Part shown: positions 1 to 60,218 of the stretch, piece after piece
Layout of the letters: each line of letters starts with the position of its first letter
How positions within the stretch are numbered: position 1 is the stretch's first letter
Source: Cristatella mucedo
Taxonomy: Eukaryota; Bryozoa; Phylactolaemata; Cristatellidae
Direction of reading: 5' to 3'
Assembly: GCA_009760855.2 (NCBI GenBank)
Contig: WPIO01000038.1
Location: 2,777,001-2,841,000 of the forward strand
DNA: 64,000 nucleotides
Translations under genes and position numbers: made by a program
Notes under the pieces: model-generated
What the model was told of the DNA's origin: nothing
The model's input: only the letters and a program-made list of their open reading frames with translations
Databases searched by the model: none

Positions 1-59
1 AATCCTGTGAGCCTTAATTATAATTGGACAACACTTTCGAACGTCTTTGGGTGAACCGC

Positions 60-220
60 CTGCTCGGCTCAGTGGTAACAGTGCTAGCTTGACCGACGTC
101 AAGGTGAATGTATTTGAAAGTCGAGGTCGTGAGCTCGAGCCGCCGAGTGACATGTGTGAAGCGCCTAAGTAGAGATTAAGTTCTCAGAGGGCGCTATACA
201 AATGATGAGTTATATTTTAC
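60..220 (+). mobile_element. SINE-A copy (tRNA-derived SINE)
   Basis: tRNA-like head with an A-box-like ggctcagtggtaacagtgct and a B-box relic, then a tail aagcgcctaagtagagatta and cagagggcgctatacaaatg. Not a functional tRNA: the B box is degenerate and no cloverleaf fits. Confidence 0.65.
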
Positions 221-383
221 CCGAGCCCACCGATTACACGTCCTTCTCCAGCAAGTCAGGGGCCGTTTCTTGCACCCTGAATCTGCAGATTCCGATTGGT
301 CGCCCGTCATTGAGCGCTCTTGTTTGGCGAGCGAGCTGCATATTGTATGCTACGGAAGCCTAATCGCCACGCATACCTTGCAG

Positions 384-41374
<40,991 letters not shown>

Positions 41375-41464
41375 ACCGCCTCGTCCGGTTTCTCACTCTT
41401 TTAGTCCATGCGGTCTGACTAGGTGTGTAATTGAGTTGCTGTAATTGTTTGAGAATCTCTTGGA

Positions 41465-41850
41465 TGATAAGAGCAATAATAATAATACATTTGCTATAGC
41501 GCCCTCCTGAGAACTCTCTTTCTAGGCACTTTACATTTGCTGCAAAAAAAAAGCATGATCGAATGGTTAGTGGTAGCACGCTCAATGTCAGTAAGCATAA
41601 CACGGTTAGAGATGCCATGCAAATATGGTAAGTGGCAGCATGCTCAATGTCAGCAGGCATAAGCCCACAGAAGACGAATCGCACGGACCCACTAAACGGT
41701 TTTAGGTTCTTTTTAAATTTGGTCAAGTCAGGGGATGTCCTGACGCCAGTCGGAAGTGAGTTCCAGGCTTTGGGAGCATACGAACTAAAGGCACGGTCTC
41801 CAGAGGACTTTAGGTTTGTACGAGGTATAGGTAAACGATAACGATATATC
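41465..41850 (-). mobile_element. LINE-B 3' end, antisense
   Basis: (AAT)n, then tatagcgccctcctgagaac, the cgctcaatgtcag repeat pair, ggttctttttaaatttggtc and a gcacggtctccagagga block; matches 18600-18980. Confidence 0.8.
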
Positions 41851-42552
41851 AGGTTTAGGTAAACGAGTTTTATACCATTCCACAGCTAAATATTTTTTCA
41901 CCAGGAGACGAGGTTGGCTGGTTTCTCACTCTTACTGCACTATCTATTTATTGCAAAGTCTTTAACTGAGTCTGGCCTGTATGGGCGCATGGAAAGACCA
42001 GATGTGTAAACCCTTGATCATTCTTGTAGAAGTGTTTGATGCAGTCGTTGAGATGCATTTTTTTCTAGATGGGGTTTTGGTTACATCCATGCACGATTCT
42101 TACTTAGCCGCTCTCCGATAGTGCTACCAAAAACTATCATTCGGAAACCACAACTGTTTCCAAACCCACTAGCAATGCGAAACAAGTTAATTGGGCAGGT
42201 CCTTCAAACCTAGGAGGCTAGCGAAGGTGGCAGCATGCACAATTTATTTGCAACACTTACTGCTTCCTCATATTAATCCCTAACTTGTGGTTGTATTTTT
42301 CGGAGCCTGACATTGTAAAACACTGCAACGTTTGATATTTATGCAAAGTTGTGTACCAGCTCTTTGTGTCTATGTATACTACATACATGTATGTACGCAC
42401 ATAGTCGTATAGCTTCTTGTACACGCCCCAAATGTAGGGATATGGTGGATGCAGCCCCATCTCCCAGTTCCCTGCCTCCCTGTTGTACAATGGTTGGCCT
42501 TATAAGATCAGCATTCAGCTTCCTCAAAACCTTTTTTGGCTCGCTCCATTGT

Positions 42553-42704
<152 letters not shown>

Positions 42705-42847
42705 ATGTACATGACGCATGCAGGCTTGTATGGGTACTTGTATATGGGTTCTCACGCTCAGCTGTAGATCGGGTGCTGCCAGCCACTGGGAAAGGAAACA
42801 AGTTGCTCGCACACGTCTTTGCCCGAGGAGCCAAGGAAGCATGTCGA

Positions 42848-42880
42848 GCACCTCGTGTCGAGGTGCTCGTGTCGAGGTGC
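42848..42880. repeat. short inverted/direct repeat of cgaggtgctcgtgt
   Basis: gagcacctcg pairs with cgaggtgctc, which is itself repeated once. Confidence 0.85.
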
Positions 42881-43169
42881 TCGAAATTGCGGCGGCGGGG
42901 GGGGGGGGGGGGCACGAATTCGAATCGTGAGTCACTAGTCACTCCTTCATTGGCCGATGCTACTGAGGAGTTGTAGCCTTTGAGGTGCTTCTGCTGCCAT
43001 CTAGATGAGGCTGTTTATTCAGCCGACCTTTACCTTTACTTTTTACCAAGCAGATAACATTGCTGCATTTGCTTGTCGCATCTCAGCCTGACGTCAGCAT
43101 TGTAGCCACTAAGCTATTGAGCCTGCCATTCGTGCTTGTACTGCGTCCCAATGCTTGTTGACATTGAGC

Positions 43170-43650
43170 ATGCTACCATTAGCCATTTGATCATGCTTCC
43201 TTTGCAGCAAGTGTAAAGTGACAAGAAAGAGATTAAATTCTCTGAGGGTGCTATGCAAATCTGTTCTTAGTATTGTTATTATTATTCTTGTCCCTGCTAT
43301 CTGCAGCCCATCTAGCCTTACGCGTGCCCCTGCAGTAGAGGAGAACATACGAGTGCTCGCTCTCATCCATCGTGCCTCCGGCGCTCCGTACGGAGCACCG
43401 GCCAAGCCGAGCTGCAGTGGCACCACGTGACTCGCAGATCATGATAACGATATTACATTTTTATAGCGCCCTCAGAGAACCGAATCTTTCTCTCAAGGCA
43501 CTTTACGTGTGCTAGTGGGGATCTGCTTATTCTTGGCTTCTGCGACGTGGCATGCAGGTCATCCTCTGGCCTGCGGTGAAGCTGGTGCAGTGTTAAGTGC
43601 CTAGAAAGAGATTGGGTTATCTGAGGGCACTTTAACAAATTTATTATTAC
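43170..43650. mobile_element. three LINE-B tail fragments
   Basis: 43170-43285 sense (cctttgcagcaagtgtaaag, agattaaattctctgagggt), 43440-43560 antisense (atagcgccctcagagaaccg) and 43590-43650 sense (agattgggttatctgagggc, then (ATT)n). Confidence 0.65.
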
Positions 43651-44041
43651 TATTACGTCGCCACCTACTTGTGTTGCAGCCTCACCCTCGGGGCTGATGG
43701 AAGGGCAGCGGTGGTGACGGCCGGCGGTCTTTGCCGCCACCGGACGACGCAGCAGCTGGATATCGCTAGTTTCGGCGCCAAGCAACCTGGATCGATCTGC
43801 CACCTATCGCCGAATCGGCTTCGATATGCCGCTTTGGCACAAGGCTGCCCGGGGTCAAGGACAGAAGCCAAGAACAGGCACTGCATGCGGTCGCCACGAG
43901 TGCAAGGCGGCGCCAGCTCTGCACTTGAAGAAGTCCGGCGTTCCACCACTTCTGTCGGTTGCTCTGCGGGCGACAGAACGTTTAATGTCGAATCGCAGTT
44001 CTTCGATGCGCCGGCTCCCTGGTCCTTCGTGGGCTCTCTCA

Positions 44042-44045
<4 letters not shown>

Positions 44046-44091
<46 letters not shown>
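44046..44091 (+). repeat. (GA)n microsatellite
   Basis: About 45 bases of GA. Confidence 0.95.
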
Positions 44092-44093
<2 letters not shown>

Positions 44094-44911
44094 GAGAGAA
44101 TTTCAGGGCAGCTGTGTGCAAATGCTGGCAGCACGAACTGTTTCTCCATCTCCCATCTCGGAAGAGAATGAAAATAAACGTGTCGATCAGACACGTGCCC
44201 CGTGACTGGCGTGGTGCATGAAATACCGAACCGGAATCGCCTTAGGCAATCGAACTCGGCAATCGTGCTTCCGTTGCTGAGCAGTCGCTGGAGTTGGGTC
44301 ACGTGGGCAAACAAAGAATCAGAATCGCCCAAAGGGCTCTGCAAGTGTAACAGAACTTTACGTTTTGGCCGCAGGCAGCGTAGCATCTCTGCAAGGCCCT
44401 GCACTTTGGGAGCCCCCTCCTCCCCTCCCGCCAGCAGTCGGTGGCCGATGCTCGATAGGGATGCCGATGTTCGGACCCCCTCCCCCCTCTCAGCAGGACT
44501 TGCGCCGCCTCTGCCGTGCAATAAGATGCACGCGCCTCTGTGAGACCACGTGGCCGGTTGTCGTCAGCAAATGGCCAAATGAGCAGACCCCTTCATGGTG
44601 CAGTGGATTTTTGTTTGAGGGCTTCATAGCACAAAACTCCTGGGTCTTAGCCAGCAAGTGGTTGCTCTTCCATGATGCAGTTCGTGGGTTGGAGCCCTCC
44701 AGTGAGCGACGATCCTTTATTGTCCACTGCGAGTGGTGGCGATACGGCTCTTCTGCTGCCACACAAACGAGGCTCCGCGATCAGCTAAGCTTTTTTTTAA
44801 TGCGGCCAAGTTTGGCTGAGCAAATTTTATTTAGAAAAAAAAACTTCATTTATAAAAAAGAAGAAAACTCCGGAGCAATTCCTCTAGATCGGTGCCAGCA
44901 GACGATGCACT

Positions 44912-45050
<139 letters not shown>

Positions 45051-45823
45051 GAACGGGTGCATATGCTGCACCAGAGCCCACGCTCCCATGCTCAGCATCA
45101 GGCTCGTGCATTCGGTTCGGCAATCAGGTCCTTGTCGGGCGTTGCTGTGCCGCAGCTCCGACAGCGCCGCCAGTGCTGCTCAGTCCCGCGTGCCTCGCCG
45201 CGCGCCTCCTCCGCCCCTGCTGCGCCCACCGGCGAGGTTCTTCGGACCCGCGAGTGCAGGGACTGATCTGGAAGCTTCTGCTGTGCCGGCCACGGTCAGC
45301 TCGGCGGCCATCTTCGGTGCCTGGTGGCCAGCGCGAGCTGGCGGCCCAAGAGCATGAGACGAGGCCGATGCACCGCTGTCTGCTGATTGGTCGGGCGCTC
45401 GCGTGGCGTTTGGGATGCTGCCGAAGCCTCTTGCATGCCTCGAGAGCTGCATGGGCACACCGCCGTGACGTCTGCTGGGCTGACCGCCTTCCACGGTGCC
45501 CGCATTTCGAGTGGTCATCGCCTGCAGCATGTCGGTCGCGGCCACCCTGGGCGATCCACCACCGCCGGTACGCGTCGAGCGGGTCGGCATCGCACTTCCG
45601 GCTCCGGCAACATGTTCGCTGCCCTGCCACACTTCCGGCTGTTCAGTTCCTGCCACCTGACGGCAACAGAGATAACAAAAAACGAATGCAGACTCATTTG
45701 AATGGTCTGACGAACACAGTTGTAGGGCATTTCCCCTCCTGGACGTTTCCCTCCCCGGACATTTCCTCCGCCACCACCGGGATAGGACGCCCCCTATGTT
45801 GATGTATGTATAACTAAGAATAC

Positions 45824-45830
<7 letters not shown>

Positions 45831-45866
<36 letters not shown>
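45831..45866 (+). repeat. (TA)n microsatellite
   Basis: Inside the inverted-repeat element. Confidence 0.93.
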
Positions 45867-45868
<2 letters not shown>

Positions 45869-46085
45869 CAAATGAAGTTCACGCTCTATTAAAGTAAAAT
45901 CAACTCGGTATAATTAGAAGAATGGATGGATTGGTAGGATGGTTTCTAATGGAGGGAGTGGCGGTTGCAGTGGTGGCAGCGGCAAGCTAAATAGTTCGGT
46001 CCCACGGGAGTTCGGTCCTGCTCGACGCCGCCAGGCACGTGTTCGTACCCTCAAAGCAGGTGCGCGAGCTACAGTGTGCCTCCCG

Positions 46086-46172
46086 AAACCCTAAAACGCT
46101 AAACCCTAAATTATAAAACCTAAACACTAAACCCTAAAAACCCTAAACACTAAAATCTAAACCTTAAACCAT
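46086..46172 (+). repeat. degenerate CCCTAAA telomere-like array
   Basis: About ten units of aaccctaaa, aacgctaaa, aacactaaa, aatctaaa and aaccttaaa. The unit resembles the TTTAGGG telomere type rather than the TTAGGG usual in animals. Interior of the inverted-repeat element. Confidence 0.7.
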
Positions 46173-47689
46173 ATAGGGGGGATGTCCTATCCCAAGGGGG
46201 AAATGGGGGGAACGTCCAGGGAGGGAATGTCACCCCATACCTCGACGAACGCGGCTGTCCAGGCAGAAATGTGCGACTCACTGTATTGGGCACGAGGGCT
46301 GGCAGTGTAGAACAGTTGCGCGTTATTAGTGACTGGCAACAAAGTCGAAGCGATGTCAGGGCGGAAGTACTGCGCAGACGTTACCGTGCACAACAAGCTC
46401 TACTCGCCTCGCGATGTCTCTCACTAGTGGACCGAACGTCGTCGTCGACGAGCTGGACGGGGTGCAATATAACTTGCTTGCAACCAGGCAGAAAAAAGGG
46501 GCTGGGATACCGTCTCGGTGCCCATGCACGGGGAGGGCGCGTCCGTATTCACTTATGCAGGGGGGGGCCGGCGTGCTCCACGAGCCTGAGTGATGCAGGT
46601 TGCAAGACGTCGATGCAATCGTGGTTGCTCAGAATGAGGCAGCTGGCCGCTGCCAGTACGCCAGCCGCGTTTGCAGCGAAAGCACGTGCTCCAGCACGCG
46701 TTCAAGCACGCGTTCAAGCACGCGTACACGCACCTCTGCGCTGCGACCTTCGACCCCTGCTGAGCCGAAGCCAAGGCTGGCGCTGCTGCCGCCGAAGCCG
46801 CCGTTGGTGGTTGCGACGACGGGCTGCCGCGACGCAGTCGTCGGCAGCCGCCTCGTTGGCGTCCCGCGGCGGCGGCCTCGGTCGGGTCCCGCGGGCTGCG
46901 ACTGCAGCTGCGGAGCTGCCAGCTGGATGCCTCCATTCGGCGTCTGGGGGCTCCTGTAGCGCAGAGCGGGACGCAGCGATTCGAGGCACAGAGTGCTGCA
47001 GAATCACGGCTCGCAGCTACGACCGACGCGCGGCCGAAGCTTCAGGGCACGTGCCGCCGCTCACCTCACTCGCTCCGAGGTCTGGCTGCTACCGCCTCGA
47101 GCGGGACCGAGGCCGCCGTCGCGGCTCGCAGAGGAGCTGCGTGCTGCGGCCGCTCCTGCTCCTGCTCGCTCCAGCAGCAGCGCTTTGAGCCTGGCGTCCT
47201 GCGCGGGCCGGCTCCGTCCGGCGGCAGCGGCTCCCGCAGGCGACCGGCGGTGAGCTGCAGGCGCTGCGGGCGCAGCAGGCGCACGGTCAAGGCCACCGGG
47301 ACGCAGCCTTGCGGCGGCGACGGCCATCCTTTGTGGGCTCCTCAGCGATGTCGGCAGACGAGCGCACACGTCCTGCAATGACCGGAGCAGGCGCAACCGC
47401 ATTTCACTGAAGCAGAGGCACGCTACTGCGAGCCAACGAAGTGACTGGCCACTGTTTGGTCGGGAGTGGGTCAGTTGAGGCTCAAGGGCAAGGTCATTGA
47501 TCAAGGGCAAGATCATTGGTCAAGGGAAAGGTCGGTCGGTGCTGTAGGTACAGGTGCGCTGAGCTGAGGCGAACAAGGCGCCGCTCCATGCCGGCAGGTT
47601 AAAGAAAAAAGCAGGCCCAAAGTGGCCGCCGGAAGTATCACCTGGCTTGAATCCGCTCAACATGGTAAGCACACTAACGGCAATGGAAT

Positions 47690-47960
47690 ACCGTCGTCGG
47701 CAACTCGGGGGCCGCACCTCCTTTCCACCGGTCCTAAGCTGCTACTGATACACCATTCACTTCTTCGACTGCCCTCCTGCATCTCGGCTATGCAACTTGC
47801 TTTTTCCTTTGTCAAGTGAGATGAAGACTGTTATCGACCACGTGTGCACTATCGAAAGCTGCTTAGGATCTTTGAGTGCTCTGTCGCAAGCTCTCCTGCA
47901 TAGCACTCACTTAGTGGCTTAGTGGAGTTACAGATGAAGATACATTGAATTACACATGGT
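47690..47960 (+). mobile_element. LINE-A 3' end, diverged
   Basis: Shares ctttccaccggtcctaagct, a tgagatgaagactgtta block, agctgcttaggatc and the terminal tggagttacagatgaag, ending gatacattgaattac. Lies in the TRAPPC11/TRAFD1-like spacer. Confidence 0.75.
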
Positions 47961-48009
47961 CTGCCTAGCCTGCCGGTTAAGAAGATCGCCGGTCCTACCA
48001 CTTAGAGCT

Positions 48010-48075
48010 AAATAACAATCATAATAACGCATTTGCTATAGTGCTTTCAGAGAACTCAATCTCTTATAGTGAAGC
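48010..48075 (-). mobile_element. LINE-B tail fragment, antisense
   Basis: cataataacgcatttgctat and tgctttcagagaactcaatc. Confidence 0.45.
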
Positions 48076-49092
48076 CACGCGGGTCGGCTCAAAAGCGAGG
48101 GCGACTGCAATTTGCAGAGCCTCCGTTCGCACGAGCTAGCAGCAACTCCCCCCCCCCCCACACGTCTACCGACATGCATGATCTGCTGACGTCCAGGCAG
48201 AAGGCCAGAGAGTTGGATGATGAGCACCCGCAGTAGCACACCTAGCCGGGGCTCTGCGCTCGTGCGTGCTGATTTTGCAATCGCGCCGTTCGTGTGCCGA
48301 CTCAGTAGCACCTTGGCGAGCTGGCTGGCTGCCAGTCGATATGTGAATCGAAGTCAAAACATGGTCACTTCTGTCCTCCATAAGCCATCACCTCCATGCA
48401 GTGTCACCTGTCCCAGAGCCTCCAGCCACCTCTGCGGCTGCTGCTGCTCACCATAGGAGGTACAAAGCAGGTCGCTGTCTGATTTTCCATCGCGCTGTGC
48501 CGACGAGCTAGCTGCAGCACACGACAGGGTGTTTTCTTCACGCCGGCACCAGCCCGACCGTCACCGTGCATGCACACAGGCCTCTGGTTTCCATCACGCC
48601 GACGGCCCCCTTACTACGACTAGACGTGCGCACAAAACTCACCTCTAACGTATAATGGGAATCCCATTAAATAAAAGATAGCACATTCGCATTATATAGT
48701 ATGGCTACAGCTAGCAAAACTGGCTCGCTGCGCAGCTACCTGCACAGTGCGAAGGAGCATGGCTGCATCTGAGCTCAGCTTGAGCCAACGTTGAGCGGGA
48801 AAGCAGCCTGCCCAGCGTTCTCTGCAGCTCGAAAGTGATCTAACAAACCCAAGACGAGCAAGCTTAACCAACGATCGACTGTGCCGTCGTCATGACGGTT
48901 CCAACCGTCACGACGGCAAACAGGTGGAAACGGATGCATGTATAATAACTGGGTGCAAAATATATCAGTTGGGGAACTATGGCACTCTCTGTGCCCAACA
49001 GTGGCTAACGATGCAGCCTAGAGGACCCTGGGGGTGACAGCTGCTGGCACTGTTTTCCTAACGACCTTAATTGCTAATGTACTGCAGCTTAC

Positions 49093-55687
<6,595 letters not shown>

Positions 55688-56029
55688 CTCTCGTCCGCCT
55701 GCTGCTGCGTCTGCTGCTGCTGCTTCGATCCTACGGCAGCAGGCTGAGGTGAGTCCGGCCGTTCAGGTTTGCGAGTGTCGTGGGAGCCGCATCTGCGGTT
55801 TTCGTTGTTGCAAAATTGACGCGCGCTTTGGGGCGTGGCCCGAGGACGAGCGAGCATAAGGAGCACGCGCACGGCGCCGAGTGTGCACGCAAGCGGGCAG
55901 GCATGACCGACGAACGGCCGAACTGCTGCCGCCAGCGCAGTGCTAATAATGTCGGGTCGTTTAACACTGACGTGTTTTCTAAACACTGACAACAGGAGCA
56001 TGTCGAGATTTCCAACTAAAAAAAATACT

Positions 56030-56190
56030 GGCTGATATTTAACGGCTTCTTTTGTATAGCGACAGAAGTGCCTTTACGGCTATCACCACCGCTTGCAGCC
56101 ACAACAAAGGATCGCCACCTGCAGCACTCGAGCCCACGACCTCGGGACCGAAGTCGTGAAAAGTAACGGCCTGACCTAGTGCGTGCCATC
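56030..56190 (-). mobile_element. SINE-B copy, antisense
   Basis: aacggcttcttttgtatagc, gtgcctttacggctatcacc, gcactcgagcccacgacctc and aaaagtaacggcctgaccta. Confidence 0.78.
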
Positions 56191-56559
56191 ACGGCTCACC
56201 AAATCCCTGCTCACCGAATTCAAGCAAGGGCAAAGGATCGCCTGTACTTCAAGCAAGTGCCACTTGTCTAAAGGCAGAACCAACGGAGGCCATCGCATGC
56301 TTTCTCTCTCCGCCTGCTAAAATTTTAATAACAAATTTGCAATGGGATACAACCTATGGACCTTGCTATACTTGAGTGCCAGATGTGTACAAAGTCACTA
56401 GACCCTGCTCGAGCACCAGGTGACGTAGGAGGAAACAAGCCGGTGACCCTGTGACCCGTCTATTTTAAACTAGGCTCGGACTGCTTCTGCTGTTCACGGT
56501 GCACCTACTGATCCCAAACAAGCAATGTGACTCATTACTTGCAGGTTCTTCCGGCCAGA

Positions 56560-57100
56560 GCAATAAGGCAAATGGTGCAAAGCGCTTCGGCCACGCTTGC
56601 CTGTCGTCACATTTATACCACTTTTCACAGACCTGCACTAGAACCCAATCGACCTCGAGGTTTTGTCAATCACTTTTAGGTCCCTTCGTACTCGTGCTCT
56701 AGCCTACCTAAACCGAAGTGCTTTATAATTAGGCTAGCCAAATTACCACCTGCTGCTCTTCGGATTCCAAGTCATTTAGCTGTGCCTTAAACAAACCTCG
56801 AATCCTTCGGAGACCGTGCCTTTGGCTCGAATGTTCCCTAAGCCTGGAGCTCTCTCCCGCGTGACGTCACGATACCCCCTGACTCGACACAATTTTAAAG
56901 GAAGCGCACAACTTTTCTCGCACAATTCGCTGGGTCTGTGTGCATTGTCCTTCTTTGTGTGCATGCAGCAGCATGCATCATGCATCCATAATCACTAACC
57001 ATGTTGACATGCTTTCTTTGCAGCAGCTGTTAAGCATCTAGTAAGACACTTAGTTCGGTGAGAGTGCTATACAAACGTACTCCTACTATAAATATTAATA
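56560..57100 (+). mobile_element. LINE-B 3' end, sense, diverged
   Basis: Matches 49900-50490: tttataccacttttcacaga, tcaatcacttttaggtcc, aatccttcggagaccgtgcc, ggagctctctcccgcgtgac and a degraded tail at 57025-57080. Confidence 0.7.
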
Positions 57101-57549
57101 AAACAAATGAATTCAGTGTATTTATCACCAATGCACTCGGGCAAGCTTCAGCCGGTCCGATTTCAATCAACAAGACACTGCATTTCCTTGCTTAGTCAGA
57201 CGACACAAGAGTGCGGTTAGCCCATACTCCTGCCATTTCCGAGCCACGAGGAAAACGCCGCTGTCTGTCTGTCTGTCTGGCGATGAAGTGCAGCAGCGGA
57301 GAGTGATCAACACTGGCCGCGCGCCACCTTCGCTCGCGGGACCTTCGTTAGCATGTCTGTCACTGCCGCAAACCCAGACGTCGGGAAAATGGGAGGCCCT
57401 GTTCGTGCAACTCTGTTCACCTGCACCAAGAGCCACATCTCGCCAGCGGCCTCGTCTCGAGATATTTGCGGGAATCGGCAGCAGCAGCAGCAGCATCAGT
57501 CGCGAAAACCACTCGACGCGCGAGCAATCGCGACTACCAAGGTCAAATG

Positions 57550-58611
57550 CCGCGAGCCCTGCGAACCTGACTGGTGAAGATCAGCCGGCCGGAAGTCGAG
57601 CTTCTAACACCGGCGGCAGCGGCTGCTAGCCGCAGCTGGCAGTCCGCCGCCGGCCTTCTCAAGCAGCAGCAGACGGCCGACGGAGCCTGCGCGGGCGCAT
57701 CGTCCGCTAATAAAAAGCACACCACGTTAGCGAGTCAGCTCCGACCTCGCGTGCGCGCGCGCGGAGGATTTACGGGAATGCTTTCGCTATCGCTCGCGTC
57801 TGCGAATGTTTTGCTCCGAGGGGGAGGGGAAACAAGACGATAAGGTAGGGCAGACTGTGACGCTGCGGCGAGCAGACGCTGCGCGGCGAGCCGTAGCCGA
57901 CGACTAGCGTACGGCGTAGGATTGCGGTGCCGATTGGGCGCCCGGCAAGCGGCGGCTCCAGCTGAGGACGCTCGAAACTCCGAGACGCCGAAAATAGCGA
58001 GCAGAGCCGCGAGGTTTCGCAAGGTCTTCGGCTCAAAAAGAAGAGCAGACATCGATGTGAACGCTCCATTTACGCTTGAATGAGGCAGGAAAAATTCTCT
58101 ACCGACGCTCTTGACTCGGTACGAGCTGGGAGCAAGGCGCGGGTACAAAAGTACGCATTAGCCGCTCCGCAATTCAAATGCCATCCGCTGGGCTCAGTAT
58201 CATTACGTGCACGCACAGAAATCGGCGAATTCGTTCGCTCGCGGGCAATTTACGCGTCAAAGGCGAAAAAGAGTTCGCAGTTTTACCGTCGCCGTCGCTG
58301 GTAATTGCCGTCGCTATTGGACAGCGGCTGCTGCCTAGCAAGGACTACACCAAGAAAGTCTCTGCTGAAGACACGAAAAAATGTGACTTCAATTTTAAAT
58401 ATTCCTAAATATTGGTTAAATTTATTGCACTTGTAAGCGGCTTTCCTTGACGATCGGCAAGCGTCTCCACCGAATGCTGCAGGTATCCCTCCCTAATTTC
58501 CGGTGTCTACCGGGTGGCTCCGCCTGACGCTGTTTGCCGGCTACGCAGCCCCCGTACGAGCGAGTGCTTTGCGTCGAGATCCCCAGCAGCAGCCTCGCCG
58601 ACCGCACCGAC
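57550..58611 (+). promoter_or_regulatory. CpG-rich region upstream of TIMM10
   Basis: A GC- and CpG-rich stretch (many CGCG, GCCG, CGAG words) lies between the head-to-head TIMM10 and TRAFD1-like genes and probably includes the TIMM10 promoter and 5' UTR. No TATA box was recognised. Open frames here on both strands look like composition effects. Confidence 0.35.
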
Positions 58612-58685
58612 ATGGCGCTGACCGACGCGCAGTCTAAGCTACTCGAGAACCTGGAAATCGAAATGATGGCAGATATGTATAACAG
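58612..58685 (+). CDS. TIMM10: TIMM10 exon 1
   Basis: ATG at 58612, reads [20 protein letters not shown] then DMYNR, phase 2 out. Confidence 0.96.
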
Positions 58686-59976
58686 GTGCGCCATTCGGTC
58701 TGCCGCCTCGTGCTGACCGGCAGGCGCGGCTGCGCAGGCTTCTCGTGAGCTAACCTCTGCTAGCCATTAAAAATCCCGCGACCCAGTGACGCTGCTGCTG
58801 CTGTGTATCCTGCTGCTGCACATTCCTCCTCGGAATCTCTGCTCCTCCGAAGCTGCTGCAAGCAACGACGCCACCACTTTTGATCGCTCGAGGCAATGGC
58901 GTTCCGCGTTGCGATGCAGCGCTGAGGGCTCGTTTGCTTCTCTCTGTCGCGATTTCTACGTGGCGAAATACGCGAGGCATTTTTGGAACGCGCCACCATG
59001 TACTGCACGACTTCTTTGAGAGCCTACCCCGACGCTGTCTTGTGTGCTTTGCGGTGCTTCGTCTGTCCGCGTTTTGAATGGCGTCGATGGCGTTTCCGCC
59101 TCGTGCCCTCAACTTGTTCGTAATGTTTCTTTGTTTATGCCGCTAGCCGTTTCTACTATTGTGCTATGAGCATTTCTTTCAAAGATTTTCGACGCGTTGT
59201 CATTCGTTATTTGTTAACGGTAATGACCGCTTCAAACTCGGAGCCTAGTTTTGACCACCTACGGTCTACGTCGGGCAGTTAATTTATGTGGAGGTATCGG
59301 TGTCCTAAGAATGGTCGAGAAGGTAGCACCTGTGTCTGGCCACTGCAGTTGCTTGATTGGATCAGGGCGTATCGTAGAATCGATCGTCTTGCCTATGTAA
59401 TCGCTAAGCAGAGTCTACACACCCGCGTAACGAGCAGCCGCTGGCCACCATGTTGAACAGCTTGCTATGAGCACTGTGCCCATAGCAGACTTATACGGCT
59501 GTATGAGCAAACGATGCCGCATTAGCTGAGCGGCTGAGATTGTACAGTGGTTGGGTCCCTTGGTGCTTGGCCAGGCTGCACTGCATCCGAAGGGACTTGG
59601 GGATGATGCCCCCAGACCCTCGTGCCACCCCGGTGCTCCAGTCCTGGCTTCGCCTCTATGTCGAGCGGTTGTTACTTGAATCAATCGCTCATATTTTGCT
59701 CTCTCATAGGACGCGCGCAGCATGGCACTTTTAAAACTCGAGCGGTCGGCCTGTGAATGAAGGACTGTGCCGATGTCTTGTAGGATGACCGTTGCATGCC
59801 AGAAGAAGTGCATCGCTCCAGCCTACAAGGACAGCGAGCTCACTAAGGCCGAAGCGGTTTGCCTCGACAGGTGTGTTGCCAAATATCTTGATGTGCACGA
59901 TCGGATCGGAAAGAAGCTCACAGCCATGTCAATGCAAGAGGGTGGTGCCGCAGGCACCCCGGTCGTCAAGAGTTAA
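58612..59976 (+). CDS. TIMM10: TIMM10, mitochondrial inner membrane translocase chaperone, complete
   Basis: Two exons, 58612-58685 and 59784-59976, encode an 88-residue Tim10. Tim10 assembles with Tim9 into the hexameric chaperone of the intermembrane space that carries hydrophobic carrier precursors to TIM22. Visible hallmarks are [12 protein letters not shown] before the intron and the twin CX3C motifs CQKKC and CLDRC in exon 2, followed by [14 protein letters not shown]; vertebrate Tim10 is 90 residues with the same layout. The intron (donor gtgcgc, acceptor cttgtag) splits an Arg codon. The ATG at 58612 is chosen because it gives the normal length. No frameshift or truncation. Confidence 0.97.
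59784..59976 (+). CDS. TIMM10: TIMM10 exon 2
   Basis: Reads [40 protein letters not shown], and ends GTPVVKS before TAA at 59974-59976. Confidence 0.97.
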
Positions 59977-60212
59977 CCGTGTTGACTTTTTTTAATGGTT
60001 TGCGCTGTGTCGGCGCTCTCGGGCGTTTCACTCTTCACTCCTAGGCTACGTGTTGTCTAGGCACCGATTGCCACCTCCGTGCCCCTTGGTCTAGTTTACT
60101 TTAGACAAACTCGCTGGATGCGGCAGTGGAATGCAGAAGAAAGATATTCGTGCTAATTTTTGCAGAAGCACTGAGTTGGCTGCAACGGCCGTGGTATGTC
60201 TGTATAGTGTGA

Positions 60213-60218
60213 ATTAAA
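60213..60218 (+). terminator. ATTAAA poly(A) signal candidate for TIMM10
   Basis: ATTAAA lies 237 bases after the TIMM10 stop, followed within about 15 bases by a CA dinucleotide suited to cleavage. It is the second most common animal poly(A) hexamer; transcript data are not available. Confidence 0.45.

Larger units (their letters stand above)
45728..46236. mobile_element. putative non-autonomous DNA element with ~60-bp inverted repeats
   Basis: Left repeat 45728-45797 (catttcccctcctggacgtt ... cgggataggacgccccctat) is the approximate reverse complement of 46176-46236 (ataggggggatgtcctatcc ... ggaacgtccagggagggaat). The ~380-bp interior has a (TA)n run and CCCTAAA-like repeats, and no ORF. 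Target-site duplication not resolved. Confidence 0.6.
55688..57549. other. spacer between TRAFD1-like gene and TIMM10
   Basis: No exon recognised. It holds a SINE-B copy (56030-56190), a LINE-B 3' fragment (56560-57100) and GC-rich sequence next to the TRAFD1-like start codon (55690-55950), possibly its promoter. Confidence 0.4.
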
